Shown piece after piece: positions 1 to 7,149 of a stretch of DNA of 27,901 nt (the stretch's first letter is position 1; every line of letters starts with the position of its first letter). The notes under the pieces were generated by a model. The model saw nothing but the letters and a program-made list of their open reading frames with translations. It had not been told where the DNA came from and searched no databases. Source of the stretch: Spirochaetes bacterium RIFOXYC1_FULL_54_7 (GTDB taxonomy: Bacteria; Spirochaetota; Spirochaetia; Treponematales; UBA12059); NCBI GenBank assembly GCA_001830645.1, contig MIBM01000184.1, forward strand, positions 1 to 27,901. The letters run 5' to 3'. The position numbers and the translations under genes are program-made.

Positions 1-474
1 CAGGGCTTGCTCCGTGAACAGGTATCGATCAGAAATCTGGTAGCCATACTGGAGACCCTGGCCGATTATTCTGGGGTCACCAAGGATCCTGGTTTCCTTG
101 TAGAGAAAGCCAGGCAAGCTCTTGGCCGTCAGATATGCCTGCAATACGCCGACCATGACAAGACCATCCGTGCCCTGACCATAGAACCAGGGTTGGAACA
201 GAAGATTATCGACAGCAGGGTAGATACCCATGCAGGAGCCATATCTGCACTGGAGCCAACCATTCAGAGACAGTGGATCAAGGCTCTGACCACTGCGGTT
301 ACCGCTGTCCAGAAGCAGGGACATTTCCCGCTAATATTGTGTTCCGAGGCTGCAAGGGCGCTGGTCAAGTCCAGTTCCGAACGTGAAATACCAGATCTTG
401 TCGTTATGTCGGTACCCGAGATATCGTCCGATGTACAGGTAGAAGCCATAGGCGAAATTCGGTTGGAAGGATAG
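1..474 (+). CDS. flhA: Flagellar export apparatus protein FlhA, C-terminal part (cut by window edge)
   Basis: Only the last 157 residues are present; the reading frame is open from base 1 and ends at TAG 472-474. The segment matches the cytoplasmic C-terminal domain of FlhA, with the typical stretch LLREQVSIRNLVAILETLAD followed by an IRALTIEPGLEQKI-type region. In the family, FlhA is the large inner-membrane component of the flagellar type III export gate, and this domain docks export substrates and their chaperones. The membrane-spanning N-terminal half lies outside the window, upstream. flhF begins 3 nt after the stop, which is the usual flhA-flhF order and indicates co-transcription. Identification is firm from motif and position; nothing can be said about the N-terminal half. 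Confidence 0.93.
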   Translation, partial: QGLLREQVSIRNLVAILETLADYSGVTKDPGFLVEKARQALGRQICLQYADHDKTIRALTIEPGLEQKIIDSRVDTHAGAISALEPTIQRQWIKALTTAVTAVQKQGHFPLILCSEAARALVKSSSEREIPDLVVMSVPEISSDVQVEAIGEIRLEG

Positions 475-477
475 GAC

Positions 478-1665
478 ATGCAATATCTGGTTGAACAGGG
501 GTCCAGCCACAGGGAGGTGCTCGAGAAAGTCCGGGCCCGTTATGGTGATGCAGCACAGGTGCTTAGTCATCGCATGATCAGATCCGGTGGATTTCTTGGC
601 CTCTTCACCCGCGAGGGCGTTGAAATAACCTTCTACCTCAAAGATGATGCCATAAAGGAAAGCGAGAAGAAGCGGATCGATGTCGAAGACGACAAGCGAC
701 GCTTGCTTGAACGCATGAACCAGGAAAAAGCCCTGCAGGAAGTCCTGTCAGAAGTACGCTCCCTGAAAGAGTTTGTAGCTGATGGAGCCTCCCGTCCTTC
801 TGCCCATGACAGCGAACACCCGACCCTTGCCAGATTGGATCAATTGCTTGAAGAAAACGACTTTTCACCCGTATATCGGGCTGAACTGATAGCCCGGGCA
901 CGGTCGGAGTTCAGTCTGGATGAACTGGATGACTATGATTCTGTCGAGGAAGCCATAGTCATATGGATCGGCGACCGAATCAGCCTGCCTCCGTTACCAA
1001 GGGAGTCAAAACCGCGCATTGTGGTTCTGGTTGGGCCTACCGGGGTAGGCAAGACTACGACCATTGCCAAGCTGGCGGCCATGCACAAGCTGGGAATAGA
1101 GCAGATTCCGGTACAATCGGTGCGTATGATAACCATAGACAATTACCGTATCGGCGCCTTGCAACAGATAGAAACCTACGGAAGCATAATGGGTCTTCCG
1201 GTATCAAGCGTGGAGACAGCCCAGGATCTCAGGCAGACCATAGCAATGTACAGGGAGACCGACCTGATTCTGGTGGATACCATAGGTAAGAGCCCGAGGG
1301 ACGCCGTCAGACTTGCCGAGATGCAGCAGTTACTGGATGCCTGCGGACCGGCAGCTGAAGTCTATCTAGCCGTTGCGGCCACCACCAAGACCCAGGATAT
1401 GTATGATGTGTTCAGGCAGTTCGAACCTTTCCGTTACCGGGGCGTGGTGGTTACGAAACTTGATGAAACCGGTCGCGTTGGCAATGTGCTTTCTGCCTTG
1501 GCAGAAAAAGGCAAGGCTGTGGCCTGGATAACCGATGGTCAGCGGGTACCCGTTGACATAGAAACCGCCCATCCATTGCGGTTTTTAATGAATCTCGAAG
1601 GTTTCAGACTGAATCGACCGAAACTAGAAGAGAGGTATGGCTCCGTTTCACTCAGCCCGAAATAG
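478..1665 (+). CDS. flhF: Flagellar SRP-type GTPase FlhF
   Basis: The 395-residue protein has the FlhF layout: an N-terminal basic region with a segment of the type GGFLGLFTREGVEITFY, a charged linker (about 58-110), an N-type helical domain, and an SRP-family GTPase G domain. The P-loop GPTGVGKTTTIAKLAA starts at residue 186, DTIG forms the G3 region, and TKLDE is the G4 guanine-recognition motif. FlhF marks the site of flagellum assembly and is regulated by FlhG. The start at 478 follows a GGAAGGATAGG purine tract ending 4 nt before ATG and sits 3 nt after flhA. The gap to flhG is 64 nt and contains a perfect hairpin. In spirochaetes FlhF is expected to control the position and number of the periplasmic flagella; that role is inferred from the family. 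Confidence 0.95.
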   Translation: MQYLVEQGSSHREVLEKVRARYGDAAQVLSHRMIRSGGFLGLFTREGVEITFYLKDDAIKESEKKRIDVEDDKRRLLERMNQEKALQEVLSEVRSLKEFVADGASRPSAHDSEHPTLARLDQLLEENDFSPVYRAELIARARSEFSLDELDDYDSVEEAIVIWIGDRISLPPLPRESKPRIVVLVGPTGVGKTTTIAKLAAMHKLGIEQIPVQSVRMITIDNYRIGALQQIETYGSIMGLPVSSVETAQDLRQTIAMYRETDLILVDTIGKSPRDAVRLAEMQQLLDACGPAAEVYLAVAATTKTQDMYDVFRQFEPFRYRGVVVTKLDETGRVGNVLSALAEKGKAVAWITDGQRVPVDIETAHPLRFLMNLEGFRLNRPKLEERYGSVSLSPK

Positions 1666-1678
1666 AAAGAGTCATATC

Positions 1679-1697
1679 GTTCCGGCAAAGCCGGAAC
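1679..1697 (+). promoter_or_regulatory. Perfect 8-bp hairpin between flhF and flhG
   Basis: GTTCCGGC (1679-1686), loop AAA, GCCGGAAC (1690-1697). It lies 13 nt after the flhF stop and 32 nt before the flhG ATG. No U-tract follows, so it is not a standard intrinsic terminator. It could be an RNA processing or stability element that sets different levels of FlhF and FlhG. The structure is visible; the function is a guess. Confidence 0.5.
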
Positions 1698-1729
1698 CAT
1701 CGTAGCGCGGAAACTATTGGAGTAATCAT

Positions 1730-2596
1730 ATGGAAGACCAGGCACAGAAGCTCCGTGAACTCATGAAAGCCAAACCTGTTGCTGTTCCAGTTGCCAAGAA
1801 GACCAGGGTGATTACCGTGGCCAGTGGCAAGGGCGGCGTAGGGAAGACAAATATGTCTGTAAACATGGCTATTGCCTACGCCAGGCTGGGTAAACGGGTC
1901 ATCATCATGGATGCCGATCTTGGGCTCGCCAACGTCAATATACTCCTCGACATCATTCCGAAATTCAATCTTTACCATGTCATCCGCAAGCAGAAAACCA
2001 TGCGCGAAATCATGGTGGATACTCAATATGGCATCCAGATGATTGCCGGAGCATCTGGTTTCTCCAAGATAGCCAACTTGAGCGAGGAAGAACGACAGAG
2101 TTTCATCACGGAGTTGTATACCCTCAGCAATGCGGATATCATAATAATCGATACCAGTGCAGGTGTATCCAGCAATGTCCTATCCTTCATAGCAGCTGCA
2201 GATGACGCAATAATAATAACCACGCCGGAACCTACCGCCATCACCGATGCCTATGGTATAATCAAGATCATTGCAACTGAGGTTGAAAACCTCAATATCG
2301 GGCTCAAGCTTGTAGTTAATCGCGTCAAGAATGTCACCGAGGGTCGAAAGGTGGCAGAACGCATCATCAATATCTCGGGGCAGTTCCTGAACTTGAAGGT
2401 TGAATATCTGGGTTGCGTATATGAGGATCCCATTGTGCAATCCTCGGTACTGAAGCAACGGCCATTCATGGTGCAGGATCCGAAATCCAAGGCTGCAATA
2501 TCAGTCCAGCATCTTGTGGGAAGGATCGAGAAGAACGATTTTACCGATGAACCAGGTCTGGCGCGCATGATACGGAAGCTGTTCGGCAAAGCTTGA
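1730..2596 (+). CDS. flhG: MinD/ParA-type ATPase FlhG (FleN/YlxH), regulator of flagellar number
   Basis: The 288-residue protein carries the deviant Walker A of MinD-type ATPases, GKGGVGKT at residues 33-40, then the switch region VIIMDADLGLANVN and the segment IIIDTSAGV. At the extreme N-terminus, DQAQKLR (residues 3-9) fits the DQAxxLR motif by which FlhG stimulates the FlhF GTPase. The C-terminal region VQDPKSKAAISVQHL is usual for this family, whose members end in an amphipathic membrane-binding helix. ATG 1730 is preceded by TTGGAG. Its place directly after flhF and before the sigma-28 gene is classic. It is expected to limit flagellar number through FlhF; in polar flagellates it also inhibits a master regulator, but none is visible in this cluster. 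Confidence 0.94.
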   Translation: MEDQAQKLRELMKAKPVAVPVAKKTRVITVASGKGGVGKTNMSVNMAIAYARLGKRVIIMDADLGLANVNILLDIIPKFNLYHVIRKQKTMREIMVDTQYGIQMIAGASGFSKIANLSEEERQSFITELYTLSNADIIIIDTSAGVSSNVLSFIAAADDAIIITTPEPTAITDAYGIIKIIATEVENLNIGLKLVVNRVKNVTEGRKVAERIINISGQFLNLKVEYLGCVYEDPIVQSSVLKQRPFMVQDPKSKAAISVQHLVGRIEKNDFTDEPGLARMIRKLFGKA

Positions 2597-2648
2597 CGAG
2601 ACAAGGGCTTATGCCTTAATCTTTCGGCGTATGGGAGGGACAGTTACG

Positions 2649-3359
2649 GTGGACTCGAGTATTCGCGTGTCCGCCGGGGTGGGACTCGGCGCTCTCGCCC
2701 TTTCAATAATTGTAGCCGGGTTCTCACGTATTCCCCTGGGTACTCTGGTACTCAGGGCAGTCGTTTTTGGAGTCCTGTTTGCCGCTCTTACATACCTGGT
2801 TATCCTGCTTTTCCGGCGTTACCTTCCGGAGTTGTTTGATGAGGGTTCTGCGGTGCAGACCTCCCAAACCGGCCGGGTGGTAGATATAGTTCTTCCTGGT
2901 GAAGAGTCCGATGTTGATGCTACTCCAGTGGAAAACGTTGATTATCTGGATCAGGGTGATATTGCAGCTGCAGTGCGTGCTTCCACCGTTGCAGATGACC
3001 AGTCCGATCCTGATGTCGAGGTTTACGGTCAGATAAAAAGTGGTCAGGAAACGGGAAATCTTGAGCAGGAGGTGAGGGATATTAGCAGCGGTGGTTTGAT
3101 GGAAGATGCAACGGCGTCCAGTCAGGCTGATGCAAAGCGCCTAAGACCGGTTGTCTCATTGGACCAGCTCGATGTTTTACCCGATCTGGATGGACTAAGC
3201 GATGCCTTTTCAATCGCTCTAGACATGGGCGATGGTGGTGAACCAGCCGGTTTCAAACCAGAAGCCAATTCAGGTGCTGGAAGGACCAATGGAGCTGATC
3301 CTGCTACGCTCGCCAAAGCCGTGCAGACCTTATTGCGCAGAGACCAGAAAGGGCCATGA
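2649..3359 (+). CDS. Hypothetical two-helix membrane protein in the flagellar operon
   Basis: I do not recognise a named family. An ATG at 2631 opens the frame, but a strong Shine-Dalgarno GGGAGGG (2633-2639) lies exactly 9 nt before the in-frame GTG at 2649, so GTG is the better start (236 residues). The N-terminal 65 residues contain two hydrophobic segments (about residues 8-26 and 32-55) followed by RR, consistent with a hairpin in the inner membrane and a cytoplasmic tail. The rest is acidic, low in motifs, and predicted flexible, ending near LRRDQKG. It sits 52 nt after flhG and 3 nt before fliA, a slot that I recall being occupied by a poorly conserved membrane protein in other spirochaetes. 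A flagellar accessory role is inferred only from position. Confidence 0.75.
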   Translation: MDSSIRVSAGVGLGALALSIIVAGFSRIPLGTLVLRAVVFGVLFAALTYLVILLFRRYLPELFDEGSAVQTSQTGRVVDIVLPGEESDVDATPVENVDYLDQGDIAAAVRASTVADDQSDPDVEVYGQIKSGQETGNLEQEVRDISSGGLMEDATASSQADAKRLRPVVSLDQLDVLPDLDGLSDAFSIALDMGDGGEPAGFKPEANSGAGRTNGADPATLAKAVQTLLRRDQKGP

Positions 3360-3362
3360 TAT

Positions 3363-4151
3363 ATGAATAATACCCTGCTGGAGCACCACAGCGAAGAGGA
3401 ACTCTGGGTTTCGTACAAGAAAAAAAAAGATCCACTTATACGAGAATCCTTCATCAAGCAATACGCTCCTTTGGTTAAGTACGTAGCTGGCAAGGTAGCG
3501 GCGACGATGCCTCATTCCGTTGATTTTGATGACCTTGTAGGTTTTGGCGTATTTGGCCTGATCGACGCAATTGACAAGTTTGATCCCGACAAGAATGTCA
3601 AGTTCAAAACGTATGCGGTTACCCGTATCCGGGGAGCAATTTTTGACGAATTGAGAAGCATTGACTGGGTCCCGAGATCGGTAAGGCAGAAATCCAAAGA
3701 AATAGAAGAAGCCATAGTAGAGACGGAAGCCAAGTTAGGCAGGCCTGCTACTGATTCCGAGATAGCGGGCTCTATGGGTCTGACCGACAGCGAATTTGCC
3801 AAGACCATGCTCAAAGTCTCCGGGACATCAATACTGTCTCTGAGTGATGTTTGGTATACAGCGGATGACAGCGACAAGGTTTCCATTGGAGACAGCATCG
3901 AGAGCCCAAGCAGCCTGAATCCTGATGCCATCATTGAGCGGGAAGAAATCAAGCGTGTCATCGTCCAGTCCATTCAGGAATTGCCGGACAAGGAAAAAAA
4001 GGTTCTCGTACTGTACTACTACGAAGATCTTACCCTGAAGGAAATCGGCAAGGTTCTGGAGGTCACCGAATCCCGAATAAGCCAGCTACATACAAAGGCA
4101 ATCCTACGCCTCCGGGCCAAACTTACCAATGTACGCAGGGGAATAACCTGA
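3363..4151 (+). CDS. fliA: RNA polymerase sigma factor for flagellar operon, sigma-28 (FliA/WhiG)
   Basis: The 262-residue protein aligns in order with sigma-28: region 2 (about 28-100) with DLVGFGVFGLIDAIDKFDP and FKTYAVTRIRGAIFDELR, region 3 (about 108-160) with GRPATDSEIAGSMGL, and region 4 (about 200-255) with the helix-turn-helix LTLKEIGKVLEVTESRISQL. It directs RNA polymerase to late flagellar and chemotaxis promoters. It starts 3 nt after the preceding gene and ends 1 nt before fapA. Near the start, codons 20-22 form a run of nine adenines (3420-3428) directly after AAG, a site where polymerase slippage or replication slippage is plausible. No anti-sigma FlgM gene is visible in the window. 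Confidence 0.95.
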   Translation: MNNTLLEHHSEEELWVSYKKKKDPLIRESFIKQYAPLVKYVAGKVAATMPHSVDFDDLVGFGVFGLIDAIDKFDPDKNVKFKTYAVTRIRGAIFDELRSIDWVPRSVRQKSKEIEEAIVETEAKLGRPATDSEIAGSMGLTDSEFAKTMLKVSGTSILSLSDVWYTADDSDKVSIGDSIESPSSLNPDAIIEREEIKRVIVQSIQELPDKEKKVLVLYYYEDLTLKEIGKVLEVTESRISQLHTKAILRLRAKLTNVRRGIT

Positions 4152-4152
4152 T

Positions 4153-6132
4153 ATGGCGGAGCGCATAGGCCTCGATGCCGTTCGGGAATTGATGCGCCGA
4201 TATCTGGATGAGGACGGCGACAAGCGTTCCGTCGAAGCTGAGGGCAACACCCTTGAGGATGCCCTTAAAAACGCTTCCGTACAGCTGGACTGCCCGGTAT
4301 CAAGCCTTGAATATGAAGTGCTTGAAAAAGGTGGCACTGGCTTCATGGGTGTCGGCCGTAAAATCTGGAAAATCAATGTCTATGAATCCTCAGGGAAGAA
4401 AAAAGTTGAAGCCATCGTAGAGGAAGGTTTTGATGCCGGTCTTGATATTCCAACAGAACTGGTATCCATTGTACGGGACAAGGATGGTGAAGCCTTGGTC
4501 AGGCTGGCGAACGATGGTGCTCTGCTCAAGGTAACCGCACCTATCGGTCGTGGAAAACGTATAAACATACGCCAGGCTGTTGAACGGCTACATACCAGGG
4601 CTGTTCATGATTATGATGAATCCCTTGTTGCAGAGGTTGTGAAATCCGCATCGGGCGATTGGTTGCGCGTAGGTTCCTTCGTACCGAATCCTGCTGCAGA
4701 CGCTTTGATGACCGTTGAAATCGTTGCCCAGGAAATGGAAGCAAGAGTGGTTATGACTGCACCCCAGGCCGGCGGTTGTGATCTGTCAAGAGATATAATC
4801 CTTGCCTATCTGCGCAACAACAAGGTGGTCTTCGGTCTGATAGAAGAGGCTGTCCAGGAGCTTGAGGATAAACCTCGCTACAAGGAACCAGTACTGGTCG
4901 CCGTTGGACAGAAGCCCCAAAACGGTGAGGATGCAAAGGTCCAGTTCATGTTTGAAACCGACCGGTCAAAGTTGCACATAGAAGAAAAGAACGGCAAGGT
5001 AGATTACAAGGAACTTCATCTGGTACAGAATGTAGTAGAAGGACAGGCACTGGCACGAAAGGTTCCGGCCAAGCAGGGTATCCCGGGTCGAACTGTAACT
5101 GGAAAGATGCTACAGGCCAAGAACGGCAAGGACAATCCACTACCGCTTGGAAAGAATGTACATGCCAGTGATGACGGGCTTACCATAATTGCCGATGTAA
5201 ACGGTGAAGCCACCTTTATAAACGGCAAAATAAACGTTGAAACTGTGTACACCATCAATGGTGATGTTGATCTTAAGACAGGTAACCAGTTCTTCCTTGG
5301 TACCATCGTTGTCAATGGCAATATCGAAGACGGGTTCTCCGTAAAGGCGACAGGCAATATAGAGGTCAAGGGCAATGTAGGTCGGGCAGAGGTTGCCGCT
5401 GAAGGAGATGTCATTTTCCACCAGGGTGTTGCTGGAAAGGGCTCTGGTACGGTGACGGCGGGAAAGAATGTCTGGGCAAAGTTCATAGAGAATACCCAGG
5501 TGGTTGCCGGTAACAATGTGATTGTTACCCAGAGCATTATTAATTCCGATATTACCGCCGACAGGCGCATCATATGTTCCGGTGGCAAACATGCGGCTAT
5601 CATTGGTGGGCGTTATCGAGCCTGCGAGGAGATCAATGCCAAGAGCATTGGCACCGCTACCGGTGGTGCCGAGACGATCCTGGAAGTCGGCAGCGATCCA
5701 AAGAGCAAGTCCCGGATGGATGAGCTTGGCCTCAAGATGACTGCAATAGAGAAACAGAAGGAAGAGTTGGAGAAAAATATCTCCACCTTCAATGATCTGA
5801 AGAAGACGAAGAAGGTGCTGTCAGAAGAAAAGCAGGCGGTGCTGGATGAATTGATCCATAAGCGGGTAGAGTTGGTTGGGGAATACAGCGTGCTCAGAGC
5901 AGAGTATGATTCCATCCAGTCATACCTGAACAACCTCAAAGTGCGGGGCAAGGTGAGCGTATCCGGCAGGATTTATCCTGGAGCAAAGATCATTATCCGG
6001 GATGTTCGGGAAGAGATCAAGAACGAACACAAAGCTATTACTTTCTATCTTGACAACATGCTCATCAAATCAACCAAATACGAAGAAATAGACGAAGAGT
6101 TGCTCAAGAGGGGATCCTCGGATGGCGATTAA
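4153..6132 (+). CDS. fapA: FapA-family protein (DUF342) with Jag-like N-terminal domain
   Basis: The 659-residue protein has three parts. Residues about 18-75 resemble the Jag/KhpB N-terminal domain: VEAEGNTLEDALKNA, then EVLEKGGTGFMGVGRK. The middle (about 245-505) is FapA/DUF342, with many glycine-asparagine turns typical of a right-handed beta-helix (for example GNIEVKGNVGRAEVAAEGDV). Residues about 515-600 form a charged coiled coil, followed by a short terminal segment with YPGAKIIIRDV. FapA has been linked to polar positioning and flagellar development in Vibrio; in spirochaetes it is regularly encoded beside the sigma-28 gene. It starts 1 nt after fliA and overlaps the next gene by 11 nt. 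No signal peptide or membrane segment is seen, so it is probably cytoplasmic. The beta-helix resembles that of the bactofilin encoded near the end of this window. Confidence 0.88.
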   Translation: MAERIGLDAVRELMRRYLDEDGDKRSVEAEGNTLEDALKNASVQLDCPVSSLEYEVLEKGGTGFMGVGRKIWKINVYESSGKKKVEAIVEEGFDAGLDIPTELVSIVRDKDGEALVRLANDGALLKVTAPIGRGKRINIRQAVERLHTRAVHDYDESLVAEVVKSASGDWLRVGSFVPNPAADALMTVEIVAQEMEARVVMTAPQAGGCDLSRDIILAYLRNNKVVFGLIEEAVQELEDKPRYKEPVLVAVGQKPQNGEDAKVQFMFETDRSKLHIEEKNGKVDYKELHLVQNVVEGQALARKVPAKQGIPGRTVTGKMLQAKNGKDNPLPLGKNVHASDDGLTIIADVNGEATFINGKINVETVYTINGDVDLKTGNQFFLGTIVVNGNIEDGFSVKATGNIEVKGNVGRAEVAAEGDVIFHQGVAGKGSGTVTAGKNVWAKFIENTQVVAGNNVIVTQSIINSDITADRRIICSGGKHAAIIGGRYRACEEINAKSIGTATGGAETILEVGSDPKSKSRMDELGLKMTAIEKQKEELEKNISTFNDLKKTKKVLSEEKQAVLDELIHKRVELVGEYSVLRAEYDSIQSYLNNLKVRGKVSVSGRIYPGAKIIIRDVREEIKNEHKAITFYLDNMLIKSTKYEEIDEELLKRGSSDGD

Positions 6133-6445
6133 GCCGATCGATCTTCAGGCTTTGTTTCTCCAGATGGACAAGGTTGGCAAGGAGCAGCTTGCCCTCAAGG
6201 AAGGTGCTGTGCTCCATCAATCCATTCATGGGGCTGTTGTCCAGAAACAGAAGGATGAAGCAGCCAAATCTGTGAGGCGGGCTGAAGACGACGAGGTTCA
6301 AGCCGAGGCTATCAAGACCGACGCTGAGGCCACATCCGGTCGTCAGGGAGGCGAACAGAACCGGGAAGAGTCCGGCGAGGAGAAGCCTGGCAAGGAAACG
6401 ATCAAAGACCCCGCATTGGGTGGTCATATAGATATTTCTGGATGA
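6122..6445 (+). CDS. Small acidic hypothetical protein of the flagellar operon
   Basis: This 107-residue protein is not a family I can name. It opens with MAIKPIDLQALFLQMDKVGKEQ, continues as a helical Gln/Glu/Lys-rich segment, has a disordered acidic middle (about 55-95), and ends with DPALGGHIDISG, a tail that looks like a short conserved docking motif. There is no signal peptide or membrane segment. A strong AGAGGGG Shine-Dalgarno lies inside the end of fapA, and its ATG overlaps fapA by 11 nt, so translation is probably coupled. It is followed 4 nt later by a membrane-anchored protein. Position suggests a partner of FapA or of the downstream protein; this is inference. Confidence 0.72.
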   Translation: MAIKPIDLQALFLQMDKVGKEQLALKEGAVLHQSIHGAVVQKQKDEAAKSVRRAEDDEVQAEAIKTDAEATSGRQGGEQNREESGEEKPGKETIKDPALGGHIDISG

Positions 6446-6449
6446 AGCA

Positions 6450-7148
6450 ATGAACAATCTGGTCGTACTCCTCGCAATTCAAACCCTCGTTTCCATCCTG
6501 CTCATTGTGTGGGTACGGTTGAGGGTGATGCGTTCCCTTGATGATGGCGAATCAATAGCAAGGGTCAGGCGGGAAATAGGAGCTATGATCGTCGAACTGG
6601 ATGGAAGTGCAGATCGCAATATTACTGTCATCGAAGATCGCCTGCATGAATTGAAGGTTTGTATTGCCGAGGCCGATAAGCGAATTGTGATGCTGTCCAA
6701 TGAAAGTGCCCGTGCTTCGACTCCAACTACCAGTCAACTCCCGCATGCATACCGGACAGCTGTGCAAGCGCCTCAGCCATTGCCGGAATCACCTCAATCG
6801 TCAGGACAAGGGGCCTTGCCACCACTACCAGACAGCCAGCAAGTTGTGCAGGCAACCCAGCCAGCTGTTCAGGCCAGCCAGCCAGCTGTTCAGGCAACCC
6901 GGCCAGCTGTTCAGGCAACCCGGCCAACGGTATCTGCGCTTCCAACCCAAGCTCCATCTGTTCCATTCATCCGTTTTTCTGAAAAGCCTCTTGTTTTTGA
7001 TGATTCATTTTCAGAACGTGTCGCACGATTGCACAAGCGGGGATTTTCAAGTGACATCATTGCTGCGAAACTGAAAGCCACCATAGCCGAAGTAGACTTG
7101 GCAATAGCCGCTGGTGGAGATCCAATGGAAGGCCGGGGAGAAGGCTGA
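6450..7148 (+). CDS. Membrane-anchored SwrB/DUF6115-like protein with heptapeptide repeats
   Basis: The 232-residue protein begins with a single membrane helix (residues about 2-23, NLVVLLAIQTLVSILLIVWV), then a coiled coil (about 30-88), then a Pro/Gln-rich linker, and ends with a short domain, FSERVARLHKRGFSSDIIAAKLKATIAEVDLAI. This architecture (N-terminal anchor, coil, C-terminal helix-turn-helix-like segment) is that of the SwrB/DUF6115 proteins found next to sigma-28 genes in flagellar operons; in Bacillus SwrB promotes assembly of the export apparatus. The linker contains four in-frame 7-residue repeats, VQAT(Q/R)PA, from 21-bp DNA repeats at 6846-6929. The next gene starts 1 nt after its stop. 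Family assignment rests on layout and context and is moderate. Confidence 0.7.
   Translation: MNNLVVLLAIQTLVSILLIVWVRLRVMRSLDDGESIARVRREIGAMIVELDGSADRNITVIEDRLHELKVCIAEADKRIVMLSNESARASTPTTSQLPHAYRTAVQAPQPLPESPQSSGQGALPPLPDSQQVVQATQPAVQASQPAVQATRPAVQATRPTVSALPTQAPSVPFIRFSEKPLVFDDSFSERVARLHKRGFSSDIIAAKLKATIAEVDLAIAAGGDPMEGRGEG
6846..6929 (+). repeat. Four tandem 21-bp repeats encoding VQAT(Q/R)PA
   Basis: Units at 6846-6866, 6867-6887, 6888-6908 and 6909-6929 encode VQATQPA, VQASQPA, VQATRPA and VQATRPT. The last two are nearly identical in DNA. The repeats keep frame, so copy-number change would only lengthen or shorten the linker between the membrane coil and the C-terminal domain of the host protein. 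Confidence 0.9.
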
Positions 7149-7149
7149 A

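Noticed and set aside
7114..7149. Upstream start for the Hsp70
   Set aside because: Hsp70 proteins begin just before IGIDFGTT; ATG 7150 has a well-placed GGGGAG.
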